From positions 1-50,217 of the forward strand of contig CAMYOL010000066.1 of assembly GCA_947260005.1 (NCBI GenBank): a DNA stretch of 50,217 nucleotides, given 5' to 3'. Both the position numbers and the translations under genes were made by a program. This document shows positions 1-11,470 of the stretch, one piece after another. The DNA comes from an uncultured Ectothiorhodospiraceae bacterium (GTDB taxonomy: Bacteria; Pseudomonadota; Gammaproteobacteria; UBA6429; Thiohalophilaceae). The notes under the pieces are model-generated. The model saw only the letters and a program-made list of their open reading frames with translations. It was not told the DNA's origin and ran no database searches. Every line of letters starts with the position of its first letter. The stretch's first letter is position 1.

Positions 1-1992
1 TTTTTCCCTGAACAAGCCGAACTATATAGAACAGATGATAAACAGGTGATGGTATCAGGGACTCCAAAAGTGAATTATGAAGAACCACAAGATACACCTG
101 ATGGCAATACTATATTGTTACAAACGACCAAGATTCCGCTGCGAAATTCAGAGAAGGAAGTTGTTGGTGTCCTTGGTACCTATGATGATATCACTGAAAG
201 AAAACGAGTTGAGAATATTATTTTAGCCCTGGCCAAACAAAGTGCCTCTCTCAGTAGTGATGATTTATTTTTTAAGGAATGTCTTCGCAACCTGGGCGAA
301 TTTTATAAAACAAAATACGTATTTATTGGCTTATTAGGTAAAGAAGATAAAAAACACGTTAAAAGCTATTTAGTGTGGAAGCAAGGTAAGTTTATCGACA
401 ATTTCGAATATGACTTAGAAGGCACCCCTTGTCAGGATGTAATAAATTTTAAAACTAATCTTGTTCCGCAAGGGGTATCGAAATTCTACCCACATGATCA
501 AATGCTAATCGATTTAAAAGTTGATAGCTATTTTGGTTCAGCGTTGGTATTACCCAATGGTGAATCATTTGGCCTTGTCGTCGTCAGTGACAATAAACCA
601 CTCAATCTTGAACCCTGGGCAAAACCCATATTGGAAATCTATGCGACCCGAATCGCCATCGAGATGGAACGAAAGCGAACGGAAGAAGAATTACATGGCA
701 TGGCTGACACAATGTCTTATCAGGCTACGCATGACCCGTTAACGGATCTGATTAACCGCCGTGAATTTGAACAAAGACTTCAAACCGCCTTAAAGGTTTC
801 TCAACTGGAAGGCCATCAGCACGCATTATGTTATCTGGATCTGGATCAATTTAAGGTCGTAAATGACACTTGTGGTCACATAGCCGGTGACGAGCTGTTA
901 AAACTACTAGCAGAACAATTACTCTCGGTCATACGAGAAAGCGATACTCTTGGTCGTTTGGGGGGTGACGAATTTGGGGTATTACTCCAGGACTGTCCGA
1001 TAGAACAAGCCATTAAGATCGCAGAAAGTATTCTTAACGTGGTTAAACAATTCCGTTTTGCCTGGGAAGATAAATTATTTGAGATTGGCGTCAGCATCGG
1101 CCTGGTACCGATCACCCGCGATACGGTTTCCATTAATCAGGCATTAAGCGCCGCTGACGCATCCTGTTATTTAGCTAAAGAGCATGGTCGAAACCGAATT
1201 CATATTTACCAGGAAGATGATACTGAACTGGCCAAACGTCATGGTGAAATGCAAGTGGTCACCGAAATTACTCAAGCGCTTGAAGATGATCGTTTTATAC
1301 TTTATTTCCAGTCTATTGTACCACTGGATGAACATCGCTCCAACGAACAACACTTTGAAGTACTTATCCGCATGTATGACCGTGAACATAATATTGTTCC
1401 ACCTGGGACATTCATCGGTGCCGCAGAAAGATACAACCTGATGCCCTCGATCGATAAATGGGTTATAAAAAAATCATTTATTTACTTAAGTAATAAAATT
1501 GTAGAGGAGCCGTCAGTTAATATCCTCTGCGCGATCAACTTATCGGGTACAACTTTAAGTGAAGATAAGTTTATTGATTACATGCATGACATGCTCGCAG
1601 AATACAAACTTCCTCCGGAAATAATCTGTTTCGAAATTACGGAAACAGCCGCCATCACTAATATAAGTAAAGCGATGCATTTTATTTCACAGTTTAAAGA
1701 AATTGGATTTAAGTTTGCACTCGATGATTTTGGTGCCGGTTTAAGTTCCTATTCTTACCTGAAAAATTTACCCATTGATTATATAAAGATCGACGGCAGC
1801 TTTGTTTCCGGCATATCTAACGATCCACTAAACCGTTCGATTGTTGAATCAATCAATCAGGTTGGGCATACCATGGGCATAGAAACTATTGCCGAATGGG
1901 TTGATTCAGAAGAGGTACGTAAGACGTTAACCGAAATTGGCGTTGACTATGCACAAGGTTTTTCAATCAACAAACCCAGACCACTTGAATAA
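1..1992 (+). CDS. PAS-GAF-GGDEF-EAL cyclic-di-GMP turnover protein (5' end cut by window)
   Basis: The frame is open to base 1, so the true start lies outside the window; the GTG at 46 is not a convincing start because the PAS C-terminal (PAC) segment already runs before it. Numbering from that GTG: the PAC end is at about 1-55 (ends in DITERKR), a GAF-like sensory domain is at about 65-210, the GGDEF domain carries an intact GGDEF motif at 306-310 with an RxxD inhibitory site (297-300) five residues upstream, and the EAL domain carries EVL (438-440), FEITET (529-534), DDFG (560-563) and KID (581-583). All key residues of both domains look present, so it may both make and degrade c-di-GMP (inference). 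Family knowledge: such proteins control motility and biofilm. The downstream czcA is convergent, so this gene is not part of that operon. Confidence 0.93.
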   Translation, partial: FFPEQAELYRTDDKQVMVSGTPKVNYEEPQDTPDGNTILLQTTKIPLRNSEKEVVGVLGTYDDITERKRVENIILALAKQSASLSSDDLFFKECLRNLGEFYKTKYVFIGLLGKEDKKHVKSYLVWKQGKFIDNFEYDLEGTPCQDVINFKTNLVPQGVSKFYPHDQMLIDLKVDSYFGSALVLPNGESFGLVVVSDNKPLNLEPWAKPILEIYATRIAIEMERKRTEEELHGMADTMSYQATHDPLTDLINRREFEQRLQTALKVSQLEGHQHALCYLDLDQFKVVNDTCGHIAGDELLKLLAEQLLSVIRESDTLGRLGGDEFGVLLQDCPIEQAIKIAESILNVVKQFRFAWEDKLFEIGVSIGLVPITRDTVSINQALSAADASCYLAKEHGRNRIHIYQEDDTELAKRHGEMQVVTEITQALEDDRFILYFQSIVPLDEHRSNEQHFEVLIRMYDREHNIVPPGTFIGAAERYNLMPSIDKWVIKKSFIYLSNKIVEEPSVNILCAINLSGTTLSEDKFIDYMHDMLAEYKLPPEIICFEITETAAITNISKAMHFISQFKEIGFKFALDDFGAGLSSYSYLKNLPIDYIKIDGSFVSGISNDPLNRSIVESINQVGHTMGIETIAEWVDSEEVRKTLTEIGVDYAQGFSINKPRPLE

Positions 1993-2087
1993 CTGCAATA
2001 TTTAACACTCATATGCTCGTCAATTTTTACCTGATTAATTTTTAAAAAGTTATCTGCTTTTAAATATTATCCTATATATAGTAATTT

Positions 2088-5252
<3,165 letters not shown>

Positions 5253-6521
5253 TTAGTGGTCATGACTGGCACCGGATTTTTCGATATCGGCTTTAACCAG
5301 GTAACTGTTCTGCGTAACATAATTTGTCCCAGGCTCGATACCACTCAACACCTCTACCCAGTCCTGATTACGTCTACCCAGTTCGAGCATGCGCACCTCA
5401 TAGGTATCCCCGAATTTTGCATAAACAACCTGAAAGTCTCGAAAACTCTGTACCGCAGACTGACGAACGGCTAGATCAACTTCATGTTCGGCCACCGCGA
5501 CGTGCCCCCGCATGAACTGCCCGGGGCGAAAAACTCGATCGCTATTATCAATCTGAACACGGGCACGAACACTCTGACTGGCATGAGCAGTGAGTGGAGA
5601 CATCCAGTCTATGGTTCCGGTTCGCTGATGTTTTTTATCAAGTGTTTCGACCATGACCGACTGGCCGGTTTTAACGTTATCCAGGTCACGACTGAAGATA
5701 TCCAGTTCCACCCAGACATTAGAAAGATCGGCAATCACGAACAGCGGTTCATCGCTGGTCGATTCACCTACCTGGATATCACGCCGTACAATTAACCCAC
5801 CAATCGGTGCTTTAACTGAATAGGTTTGCAAACTTTCATTACTTTGCACGGTTGCCAACACCTCGCCTGCTTTCACCACTTCACCCAGTTCTCGGCGAAC
5901 AGATTTCACCATACCGGCAAAACGAGGGCGCACACGCGACAACAAATTAGGATTAGTATGAACTTGTCCCGAGAAGGTACGCGTTTCGATTAAACTCTTA
6001 GGACCAACCACTTCCGTATCTATTGACATTGCCTTCGCAATTGGCTCAGGGATTTCAGTACGGCCTTCAAAATTATCGTAACGCCATTTTGAGCTATTAC
6101 CGGCATAGCGGGCCTCCACTTCCACCTCAAACGAATGAGGCTCGTAAATAACCATGTCACCTTTTAGATAATCCTGTTGCGGATTAAACTTAATGTCATC
6201 AACCTGATCACCGGTGCGATGAAGCTTTATGTTTAGCATGACCTGTTTAGGATCAACGGGTTTATTATCATGGTAAACATAGATATGAAATTCTGGTGGC
6301 ACACCCGATTCGAAGATGGTCATCTCTAACATGAAGCCATCCTTTTCAAGCATGCGTCCACCATGCGGGCCACGAGACATTTCTTCTTCATGGTCATCCT
6401 GACCGCCGTGCCCATGATCATTTCCCTCATGATCATGGGCATCCTGGGTCGAAATAATCCATACGCTCAAAATTATGGTTACGACGATAACAGTCAAAAT
6501 ACTTAATAAATTACGGTTCAT
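5253..6521 (-). CDS. czcB: Periplasmic adaptor of metal efflux system, CzcB-like, His-rich
   Basis: This is the membrane-fusion (adaptor) protein bridging the RND pump and the outer-membrane channel. There is an N-terminal membrane anchor (about 6-25), then a His/Asp/Glu-rich stretch (about 27-58, several HD/HG/HE pairs) probably binding metal in the periplasm, a beta-rich extra N-terminal domain, then barrel-sandwich/lipoyl-like halves (about 185-265) and the beta-barrel region. The C-terminus ends ASHDH, another possible metal-binding tail. Its ATG overlaps the czcC stop by four bases, suggesting translational coupling. The His-rich segment supports metal instead of drug export. The substrate is inferred from the partner CzcA. 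Confidence 0.93.
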   Translation of the reverse strand: MNRNLLSILTVIVVTIILSVWIISTQDAHDHEGNDHGHGGQDDHEEEMSRGPHGGRMLEKDGFMLEMTIFESGVPPEFHIYVYHDNKPVDPKQVMLNIKLHRTGDQVDDIKFNPQQDYLKGDMVIYEPHSFEVEVEARYAGNSSKWRYDNFEGRTEIPEPIAKAMSIDTEVVGPKSLIETRTFSGQVHTNPNLLSRVRPRFAGMVKSVRRELGEVVKAGEVLATVQSNESLQTYSVKAPIGGLIVRRDIQVGESTSDEPLFVIADLSNVWVELDIFSRDLDNVKTGQSVMVETLDKKHQRTGTIDWMSPLTAHASQSVRARVQIDNSDRVFRPGQFMRGHVAVAEHEVDLAVRQSAVQSFRDFQVVYAKFGDTYEVRMLELGRRNQDWVEVLSGIEPGTNYVTQNSYLVKADIEKSGASHDH

Positions 6522-7774
6522 TGTTTTGCTCCTGACTGCAGACGCGCGCCTGTCAGTCGATCTATTTCTATTCGATAACGATGATAATTCGCCGCGGTGG
6601 TTACGAACTCTAGTCGGGCATCAAGCAAGGTTTGTTGCGCATCAATGAGCTCAAGAAAAGAATAACGTCCCGCCGCATAACCTTTCTCATATTCCTTTAG
6701 GGCCTTCCTGGCTTCGGGCAAGATGCGCGATTGCAACATGTTAACCGCATAATAGCTGTGCGATAGTTCCTGGTAGATCTCAAACAAACTGGAGTATAAA
6801 TCCAGCCTTTGTTTCTCAAAGCGATAGCCCACTTCTTGTGAGTGGTATTGTTGTTCTTCAATAACAGGGGCGGAGCGTGAATTTAAGCCGAAGGGAATAC
6901 GTGCTGACATGACCAGGGCACTATCATCGGTTCGATTAAAATGACGAACACCCGCAGTAAATTCAATATTGGTACTGGCTTTCGTTTGTGCTAGTTGGAT
7001 ACGTGCATCGGCGAGACGTTGTTCCGTTGCGAATTGAACCAAATCGGGATTTCGATCGAGCCATTTTTCAAACTGAGTAAAAGGCTCGATCGTTTGTAAA
7101 AGATATAAATCACCTTTTACTGCTGAAAAGTCTACTGTAGTACTACCCCACATCGTCGCCAATTTCAGTTGTGACGTTTTTAACTCATGTTCGGCATGTT
7201 CCAATTCGATCTCAGCTCGAGTGACGGCAATCGCAACACGACGTCGCTCGGCAACCGGACTTCGTCCCGCCTTCACCCGTTTTTCGACGACCTTATAACT
7301 ACGTTGCAGTAATTTAAGTTTGTCACGAGAAAGTTCAAGCGTGGCCTGATCTGATGCAACATGAATAAATTGCCTTGCCGCAGTAGCGAGGATATCCAGA
7401 CGCCTTGCGTCCTGATGAGTATCGAGTAAAAATGATTCCTGATTCGCGACTTCTCCACGCAACTCACTTTTATTTCCTAACTCAAAAATTTTCGACAGAC
7501 TTAAGGTCGACTCTAATGATTGACTGCCATTCAAGTCGCCACTGCCGGCAAAGTTTTCCAAATCAATATTGACCAACATTGCCGGGCTTTGTTGGGCAGC
7601 TCGAATTCGTGCCGCCGCAGCCTGGGCTTTATAACCCGCACCTTTTAATTCGGGGTTATTTTCCAATACCCTTACCATCACCTGATCCAGGGTAATCACC
7701 GAATCAGTTTGCATTGACTCTGCCTGTACGGGGCAGCCCAACACAAACAGGCCTAACCACATCAAACGACGCAT
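6518..7774 (-). CDS. czcC: Outer-membrane channel of metal efflux system, CzcC-like
   Basis: This is a TolC-fold outer-membrane factor (418 aa) and first gene of the czcCBA operon. A signal peptide with likely cleavage after residue 18 (PVQA/E) is followed by two long helical OEP repeats, about 25-210 and 220-410, rich in Ala, Gln, Arg and Glu, typical of the alpha-barrel. It is clearly distinct from the general TolC-like protein encoded at 9.5 kb. The coupling to czcB and czcA fixes its role as exit duct for the metal pump. A perfect 15-base inverted repeat lies upstream, at a position suitable for an operator. Confidence 0.92.
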   Translation of the reverse strand: MRRLMWLGLFVLGCPVQAESMQTDSVITLDQVMVRVLENNPELKGAGYKAQAAAARIRAAQQSPAMLVNIDLENFAGSGDLNGSQSLESTLSLSKIFELGNKSELRGEVANQESFLLDTHQDARRLDILATAARQFIHVASDQATLELSRDKLKLLQRSYKVVEKRVKAGRSPVAERRRVAIAVTRAEIELEHAEHELKTSQLKLATMWGSTTVDFSAVKGDLYLLQTIEPFTQFEKWLDRNPDLVQFATEQRLADARIQLAQTKASTNIEFTAGVRHFNRTDDSALVMSARIPFGLNSRSAPVIEEQQYHSQEVGYRFEKQRLDLYSSLFEIYQELSHSYYAVNMLQSRILPEARKALKEYEKGYAAGRYSFLELIDAQQTLLDARLEFVTTAANYHRYRIEIDRLTGARLQSGAKQ

Positions 7775-7811
7775 TAGTTCTTCTCCAGAATAAATTCAAC
7801 ATTAAACAGCG

Positions 7812-7826
7812 CGTAATTAAATTACG
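7812..7826. promoter_or_regulatory. 15-bp perfect inverted repeat upstream of czcC, candidate operator
   Basis: The sequence reads CGTAATT-A-AATTACG, a perfect 7-1-7 palindrome, 38 bases upstream of the czcC start and in the only gap of the metal operon. A metal-responsive repressor or activator site is an inference; no regulator gene (MerR, ArsR, CzcRS) lies in the window. Confidence 0.35.
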
Positions 7827-7881
7827 TCACTATTCTGAAAGGTCAAAAAACCGTTCTTTTTAACTTACCAACGAATTGAAT

Positions 7882-8283
7882 TTAACAGGGAGGCCCACGC
7901 AGTGGCGGACTAAAATAGGAGGTTTGTTCAATGGGTAAAAAGAAGTCTGACTTTGATCGAGGAGAAAATCGAGCCAGCGCGAACGATACAACGGCGAGCA
8001 GCATCGCCAGGATTAGAATCGGGCTGATTTTAAAATCCAAAAGCTTAATAATGCCATCGGGCGTTGCCATCAACACCTGCGCATCATCATGATGCGATGA
8101 ACTCAAATCAGAGCTGTAGATATGCATATCCATTAAGTGCTCGTGAACATGCTCTGAGCCGGTATGGGTTTCAACATGATGGAAGTGGACATGGGCAGGT
8201 AATACGGTTAAAAACGCCAGAGCAGCAATTAACGTCCAACTGATTACTAGACGCTTTCGGGTGATTTTCCGCCAAATTTCCAT
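7882..8283 (-). CDS. Small His-rich membrane protein next to czc operon
   Basis: This is 133 aa from the ATG at 8283; the frame stays open to an ATG at 8334 (150 aa). The shorter start is preferred because MEIWRKITRKRL then leads straight into a helix (about 14-32) with a positive-inside flank. A periplasmic segment is rich in His (AHVHFHHVETH, EHVHEHLMDMH, SSHHDD), followed by a second helix (about 88-106) and a tail ending SPPLRGPPC. Short proteins with this plan and an xPPxRGPP ending are often found with heavy-metal export operons; I do not know a proven function. The histidines suggest periplasmic metal binding. It lies upstream of czcC on the same strand, 107 bases away, so it may be cotranscribed or have its own promoter. 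Confidence 0.7.
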   Translation of the reverse strand: MEIWRKITRKRLVISWTLIAALAFLTVLPAHVHFHHVETHTGSEHVHEHLMDMHIYSSDLSSSHHDDAQVLMATPDGIIKLLDFKISPILILAMLLAVVSFALARFSPRSKSDFFLPIEQTSYFSPPLRGPPC

Positions 8284-8356
8284 ACAGACAGTGTAGCAAC
8301 TTAAAGAGAATTCGCAAAATCGAAATAAATCCATTTAATGGGGGCGTTCAAAGATT

Positions 8357-8378
8357 CAGCCGAGATCCAGCCGAGATC
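8357..8378. repeat. Two perfect tandem copies of an 11-mer
   Basis: CAGCCGAGATC is repeated twice head to tail in the divergent gap between the His-rich membrane protein and the Pcm-like gene. It may be a duplicated regulator site or simple slippage; there is nothing further to decide. Confidence 0.6.
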
Positions 8379-8392
8379 CAACGGTATCGACC

Positions 8393-8421
8393 TTGCCTGA
8401 CCTGCTTAAACTGCTTACTCT
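8393..8421 (+). promoter_or_regulatory. Possible sigma70 promoter for the Pcm-like gene
   Basis: TTGCCT, 17 bases, TACTCT, ending 40 bases before the start codon. Both hexamers are imperfect, so this is only a candidate. Confidence 0.3.
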
Positions 8422-8461
8422 AGTCATTCCTGACAATACCAATAATGATAAGGAACCCGCT

Positions 8462-9124
8462 ATGAGTAACTCCAGCATAGAAACCGCCCGACATAATATG
8501 GTCGAACAACAAATACGGCCCTGGGATGTGCTTGATGATAATGTGCTCAATTTACTCGCGGATGTGCCTCGTGAAGAATATGTCCCTGCCGGTTACCAAA
8601 ACATTGCCTTTGGCGACCTGAGCATTCCATTGGATTTTGACGAAGTTATGATGTCGCCCAAGCTGGAGGCCCGAATGCTACAGGCCTTAGCCATTCAGCC
8701 CAACGAAACGGTGCTGGAAATCGGTACCGGCAGTGGCTTTGTCACCACTCTGCTGGCTAAATCAGCTCGCCATGTTTACAGCGTAGATTTACACGACGAA
8801 TTCATCGCCCGCGTGCGCTCGAAGCTTGAAGAAGAAGGCATCATTAACGTCACCCTGGAAACGGGCGATGCCGCACAAGGCTGGCCAAAATATGGACCCT
8901 ATGACGTCATAGCAGTCACCGGATCCTTTCCGGTCCTACCGGATGCCTTGCTACAATCCCTCACCGTGGGTGGGCGCATGTTTGTCATTGTTGGTGATAG
9001 CCCGGTTATGGAAGCCGAGCTCATTACCCGGCTGAATGAATCCGAATTCCGCACTGTAAAGCTGTTTGAAACCGACTTACAACCCTTACGCAATTGCCTA
9101 CAACCTGACCGTTTCGTGCTTTAA
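8462..9124 (+). CDS. Protein-L-isoaspartate O-methyltransferase family protein
   Basis: This is 220 aa from the ATG at 8462, chosen because AAGGA sits 7 bases upstream; an upstream in-frame TTG (8393) would add a non-conserved 23-residue tail. The SAM-binding motif I is VLEIGTGSG (84-92), followed by an acidic motif (VYSVDLHDEF). The N-terminal ARHNMVEQQIRPWDVLD is typical of the Pcm-like branch found next to rhodanese and tolC in many gammaproteobacteria; family members methylate isoaspartyl residues for repair, but this branch often differs from true Pcm near the active site, so the substrate is uncertain. The same-strand rhodanese follows after 83 bases. Confidence 0.88.
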   Translation: MSNSSIETARHNMVEQQIRPWDVLDDNVLNLLADVPREEYVPAGYQNIAFGDLSIPLDFDEVMMSPKLEARMLQALAIQPNETVLEIGTGSGFVTTLLAKSARHVYSVDLHDEFIARVRSKLEEEGIINVTLETGDAAQGWPKYGPYDVIAVTGSFPVLPDALLQSLTVGGRMFVIVGDSPVMEAELITRLNESEFRTVKLFETDLQPLRNCLQPDRFVL

Positions 9125-9149
9125 TTCCCAACTTTTTGTCCTAATAGCC

Positions 9150-9178
9150 TCAATTGTTATTACAAAGGGGCGTATAAT
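9150..9178 (+). promoter_or_regulatory. Possible promoter upstream of rhodanese-tolC
   Basis: A perfect -10 TATAAT (9173-9178) lies 29 bases upstream of the rhodanese start, in an AT-rich gap. The 17-base-spaced -35 (TCAATT) is poor. Confidence 0.35.
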
Positions 9179-9207
9179 CAATTGTTTATATAGCTTCAGT
9201 AAACGGA

Positions 9208-9528
9208 ATGCGACGATTCTCAGCCAAAGATTTATCAGAACATCTACGTAGTTGTGATTCGCCGCCATTATTGTTGGATGTGCGTGAACCCTGGGAATAT
9301 GAGAAATGTCGTCTTGAGGGATCCGAACTGATACCGATGCGCCAAATCCCGATGGCGGTTGAGAAACTGGACCCGGAAAAAGAAACGGTGGTGATCTGCC
9401 ACCACGGTATTCGCAGTCGACAAGTCGGCTTTTATCTCGAACAACAAGGGTTCAAGGATGTAATCAATTTAGAAGGTGGTGTCGAGGCTTGGGCTCAGGA
9501 CGTCGACCCAGGCATGAATCAATATTAA
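9208..9528 (+). CDS. Single-domain rhodanese (sulfurtransferase)
   Basis: This is 106 aa, the size of GlpE-like single-domain rhodaneses. The active-site loop is C64-HHGIRS, matching the CxxGxR persulfide-carrying cysteine loop, with the upstream LLLDVREPWE strand and the C-terminal GGVEAWAQDVDP typical of the fold. It would move sulfane sulfur from thiosulfate or another donor to a thiol acceptor in the cytoplasm; the natural acceptor is not evident. It lies between the Pcm-like gene and tolC, 27 bases before the latter, an order seen widely in gammaproteobacteria, so cotranscription with tolC is likely. Confidence 0.93.
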   Translation: MRRFSAKDLSEHLRSCDSPPLLLDVREPWEYEKCRLEGSELIPMRQIPMAVEKLDPEKETVVICHHGIRSRQVGFYLEQQGFKDVINLEGGVEAWAQDVDPGMNQY

Positions 9529-9555
9529 ATTAGCGTAAGCAACAGGATGTTTTTT

Positions 9556-10857
9556 ATGAATAACAAAATTTTTCTTGGTTTAACTTTATTTTTTACCAGT
9601 TACAGCATACAAGCGGATGATCTTTTGCAGATCTTCGATTTATCCTTAAAAAATGACCCCACTTACGGTGCAGCAGCCGCTCAGTATCAAGCGGCTATTG
9701 AAGCTTCTCCCAAGGCCTGGGCAGGGGTTAAACCGCAGATAAACCTGTCAGGTGGACGTACCGAAGTGATCAACCCTACTCTTTTTGGAGCAGACCGACC
9801 AGATTACAAAGTCGATACTTATTCCTTAACACTAACACAAACAATTTTTAACAAAGCCCAATTTGATTCTATCGCTCAAGCCGGTGCACTGGTCGCTCAG
9901 GCTGAAGCCGTTTTTGAGAACGCACGGGATGATTTAACCTTACGTGTTTCACAGAGTTACTTTAATGTGTTGTCAGAATCGGCCAATCTTGTTTTTGCGA
10001 AGGCTGAAAAGAAAGCCATTGGCCAACAACTGGATCAGGCCAAGCAACGCTTTAAAGTGGGCTTAACTGCTATTACCGATGTCCTTGAAGCACAAGCTCG
10101 ATATGACCAGGCGGTTTCCTCTGAAATCGAAGCACAACGTTTGCTGGATCTCAGTATTGAAAGTTTACGTGAGATAATCGGCCAGGTGCCGGGTGAATTA
10201 AACAAGGTCAGGGCTGATCAAATATTAGTTTCACCTGACCCTGAAAACATCGACGAATGGGTCAAGACCGCACTCGATCGGAATCTTTTATTGCTTAGTG
10301 CCGAACAGGCGGTAAATGCTGCACGTGAAGGTAAAGATGTGGCTTATGCAGGACACTACCCAACTTTAGATTTACAAGCTGAGTATTCTGATCTTAATCG
10401 AGATGGGGGCGGATTTCCTATTGAAAGTTCGGACACTTCTGCATCGATTGTTCTAAACATCCCAATTTATTCCGGTGGTGGTACCAATGCTGCTGGTCGT
10501 GAAGCAGCCGGCTTTTATCAAGAAAGTAAGCAGCTCTACGAACAACAACGTCGTGCCACTGAACGACTCACCCGTAACAGTTACCTCACCGTACTATCGG
10601 CGATCAGCCAGGTAAAGGCATTAAAACAGGCTTTAAAATCGACCCAAACCGCATTGGAAGCCACTCAGGCTGGTTTTGAAGTCGGTACGCGTACCGCCGT
10701 TGATGTGCTGGATTCACAACGAGATATGTACCGTGCTCGTCGTGATTATGTCCGTGCCCGTCATGCTTACATCATTAATACATTACAACTTAAACAAGCC
10801 GCCGGAACCTTAACTGACGACGATATACGTTTAATCAACGCCTGGCTAGAACCATAA
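9556..10857 (+). CDS. tolC: TolC-type outer-membrane efflux channel
   Basis: This is 433 aa from the ATG at 9556, preferred over the ATG at 9547 because AGGA is then correctly placed about 8 bases upstream. A signal peptide (MNNKIFLGLTLFF...) has probable cleavage after QA at residue 19. Two OEP repeats (about 20-215 and 225-425) contain the repeated NPTYGAAAAQ-type opening and the RFKVGLTAITDVLEAQARYDQA and FEVGTRTAVDVLDSQRDMYRAR hallmarks of TolC. It forms the outer-membrane/periplasmic duct for several export systems. It lies downstream of rhodanese, and the next gene starts two bases after the tolC stop, so they form one operon. Confidence 0.93.
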   Translation: MNNKIFLGLTLFFTSYSIQADDLLQIFDLSLKNDPTYGAAAAQYQAAIEASPKAWAGVKPQINLSGGRTEVINPTLFGADRPDYKVDTYSLTLTQTIFNKAQFDSIAQAGALVAQAEAVFENARDDLTLRVSQSYFNVLSESANLVFAKAEKKAIGQQLDQAKQRFKVGLTAITDVLEAQARYDQAVSSEIEAQRLLDLSIESLREIIGQVPGELNKVRADQILVSPDPENIDEWVKTALDRNLLLLSAEQAVNAAREGKDVAYAGHYPTLDLQAEYSDLNRDGGGFPIESSDTSASIVLNIPIYSGGGTNAAGREAAGFYQESKQLYEQQRRATERLTRNSYLTVLSAISQVKALKQALKSTQTALEATQAGFEVGTRTAVDVLDSQRDMYRARRDYVRARHAYIINTLQLKQAAGTLTDDDIRLINAWLEP

Positions 10858-10859
10858 CT

Positions 10860-11417
10860 ATGAGAGCGAGTTCGCTTTGTCATGCAGATCGCAGCCAGTT
10901 ATTAATTGTCGATATTCAGGACAAGCTTGCCAATGTGATGCCAGAAAAAATTCTCGCGCAATTACTGGCTAATACAAATATTCTTTTACAGGCCGCCTCT
11001 GAGTTAACCATTCCGATTATTCATACCGAACAATACCCCCAGGGTTTAGGGATCACTCATGCAGCAATACAGGCAAACATTCCTGGTAAAGCCATTGAGA
11101 AAACCTGCTTTTCCAGTTGTGGTGCCGACGGGATGGGCGATCATATTGCTGATGAAACTCGTGACCAATGGATTATTTTGGGTATGGAAGCGCATATTTG
11201 TGTAACACAGACTTGTATGGACTTACTATCAAAAAACAAAACCGTTATTATTGTCGCTGACGGAGTATGTTCACGCACTAAAGCGAATTATAATAATGCT
11301 ATTGCGCGCATGCGTCAGGCTGGTGCCATAGTAGCCAATACTGAATCAGTTTTGTTTGAGTGGCTCGGTGATGCGACTCATAGCCAGTTTAAAACCTTAT
11401 CGAAATTAATTCGTTAA
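10860..11417 (+). CDS. Isochorismatase-family cysteine hydrolase
   Basis: This is 185 aa. The catalytic triad of the family is visible: D18 in LLIVDIQDKL, K81 in IEKTCFS, and C114 in GMEAHICVTQT (a non-proline cis-peptide loop precedes the cysteine). The closest character is the YcaC-like group of hydrolases of unknown substrate. It starts two bases after the tolC stop and so is probably translated with it. No link to siderophore biosynthesis is visible in the neighbourhood, so a true isochorismatase role is unlikely. Confidence 0.88.
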   Translation: MRASSLCHADRSQLLIVDIQDKLANVMPEKILAQLLANTNILLQAASELTIPIIHTEQYPQGLGITHAAIQANIPGKAIEKTCFSSCGADGMGDHIADETRDQWIILGMEAHICVTQTCMDLLSKNKTVIIVADGVCSRTKANYNNAIARMRQAGAIVANTESVLFEWLGDATHSQFKTLSKLIR

Positions 11418-11455
11418 ACTATAAATTACCATAACCGAATAGATTAAAGTTAAGC

Positions 11456-11461
11456 TATAAT
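11456..11461 (+). promoter_or_regulatory. -10 element just before lpxL-waaA fusion, possible leaderless start
   Basis: A perfect TATAAT ends only 9 bases before the ATG of the fusion gene and no Shine-Dalgarno sequence is present, so transcription would begin within a few bases of the start codon. There is no good -35. Confidence 0.35.
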
Positions 11462-11470
11462 TCTTTAGTC

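Noticed and set aside
10860-11417. True isochorismatase of siderophore synthesis
   Set aside because: No siderophore genes nearby; the protein looks like the YcaC-like hydrolase group.
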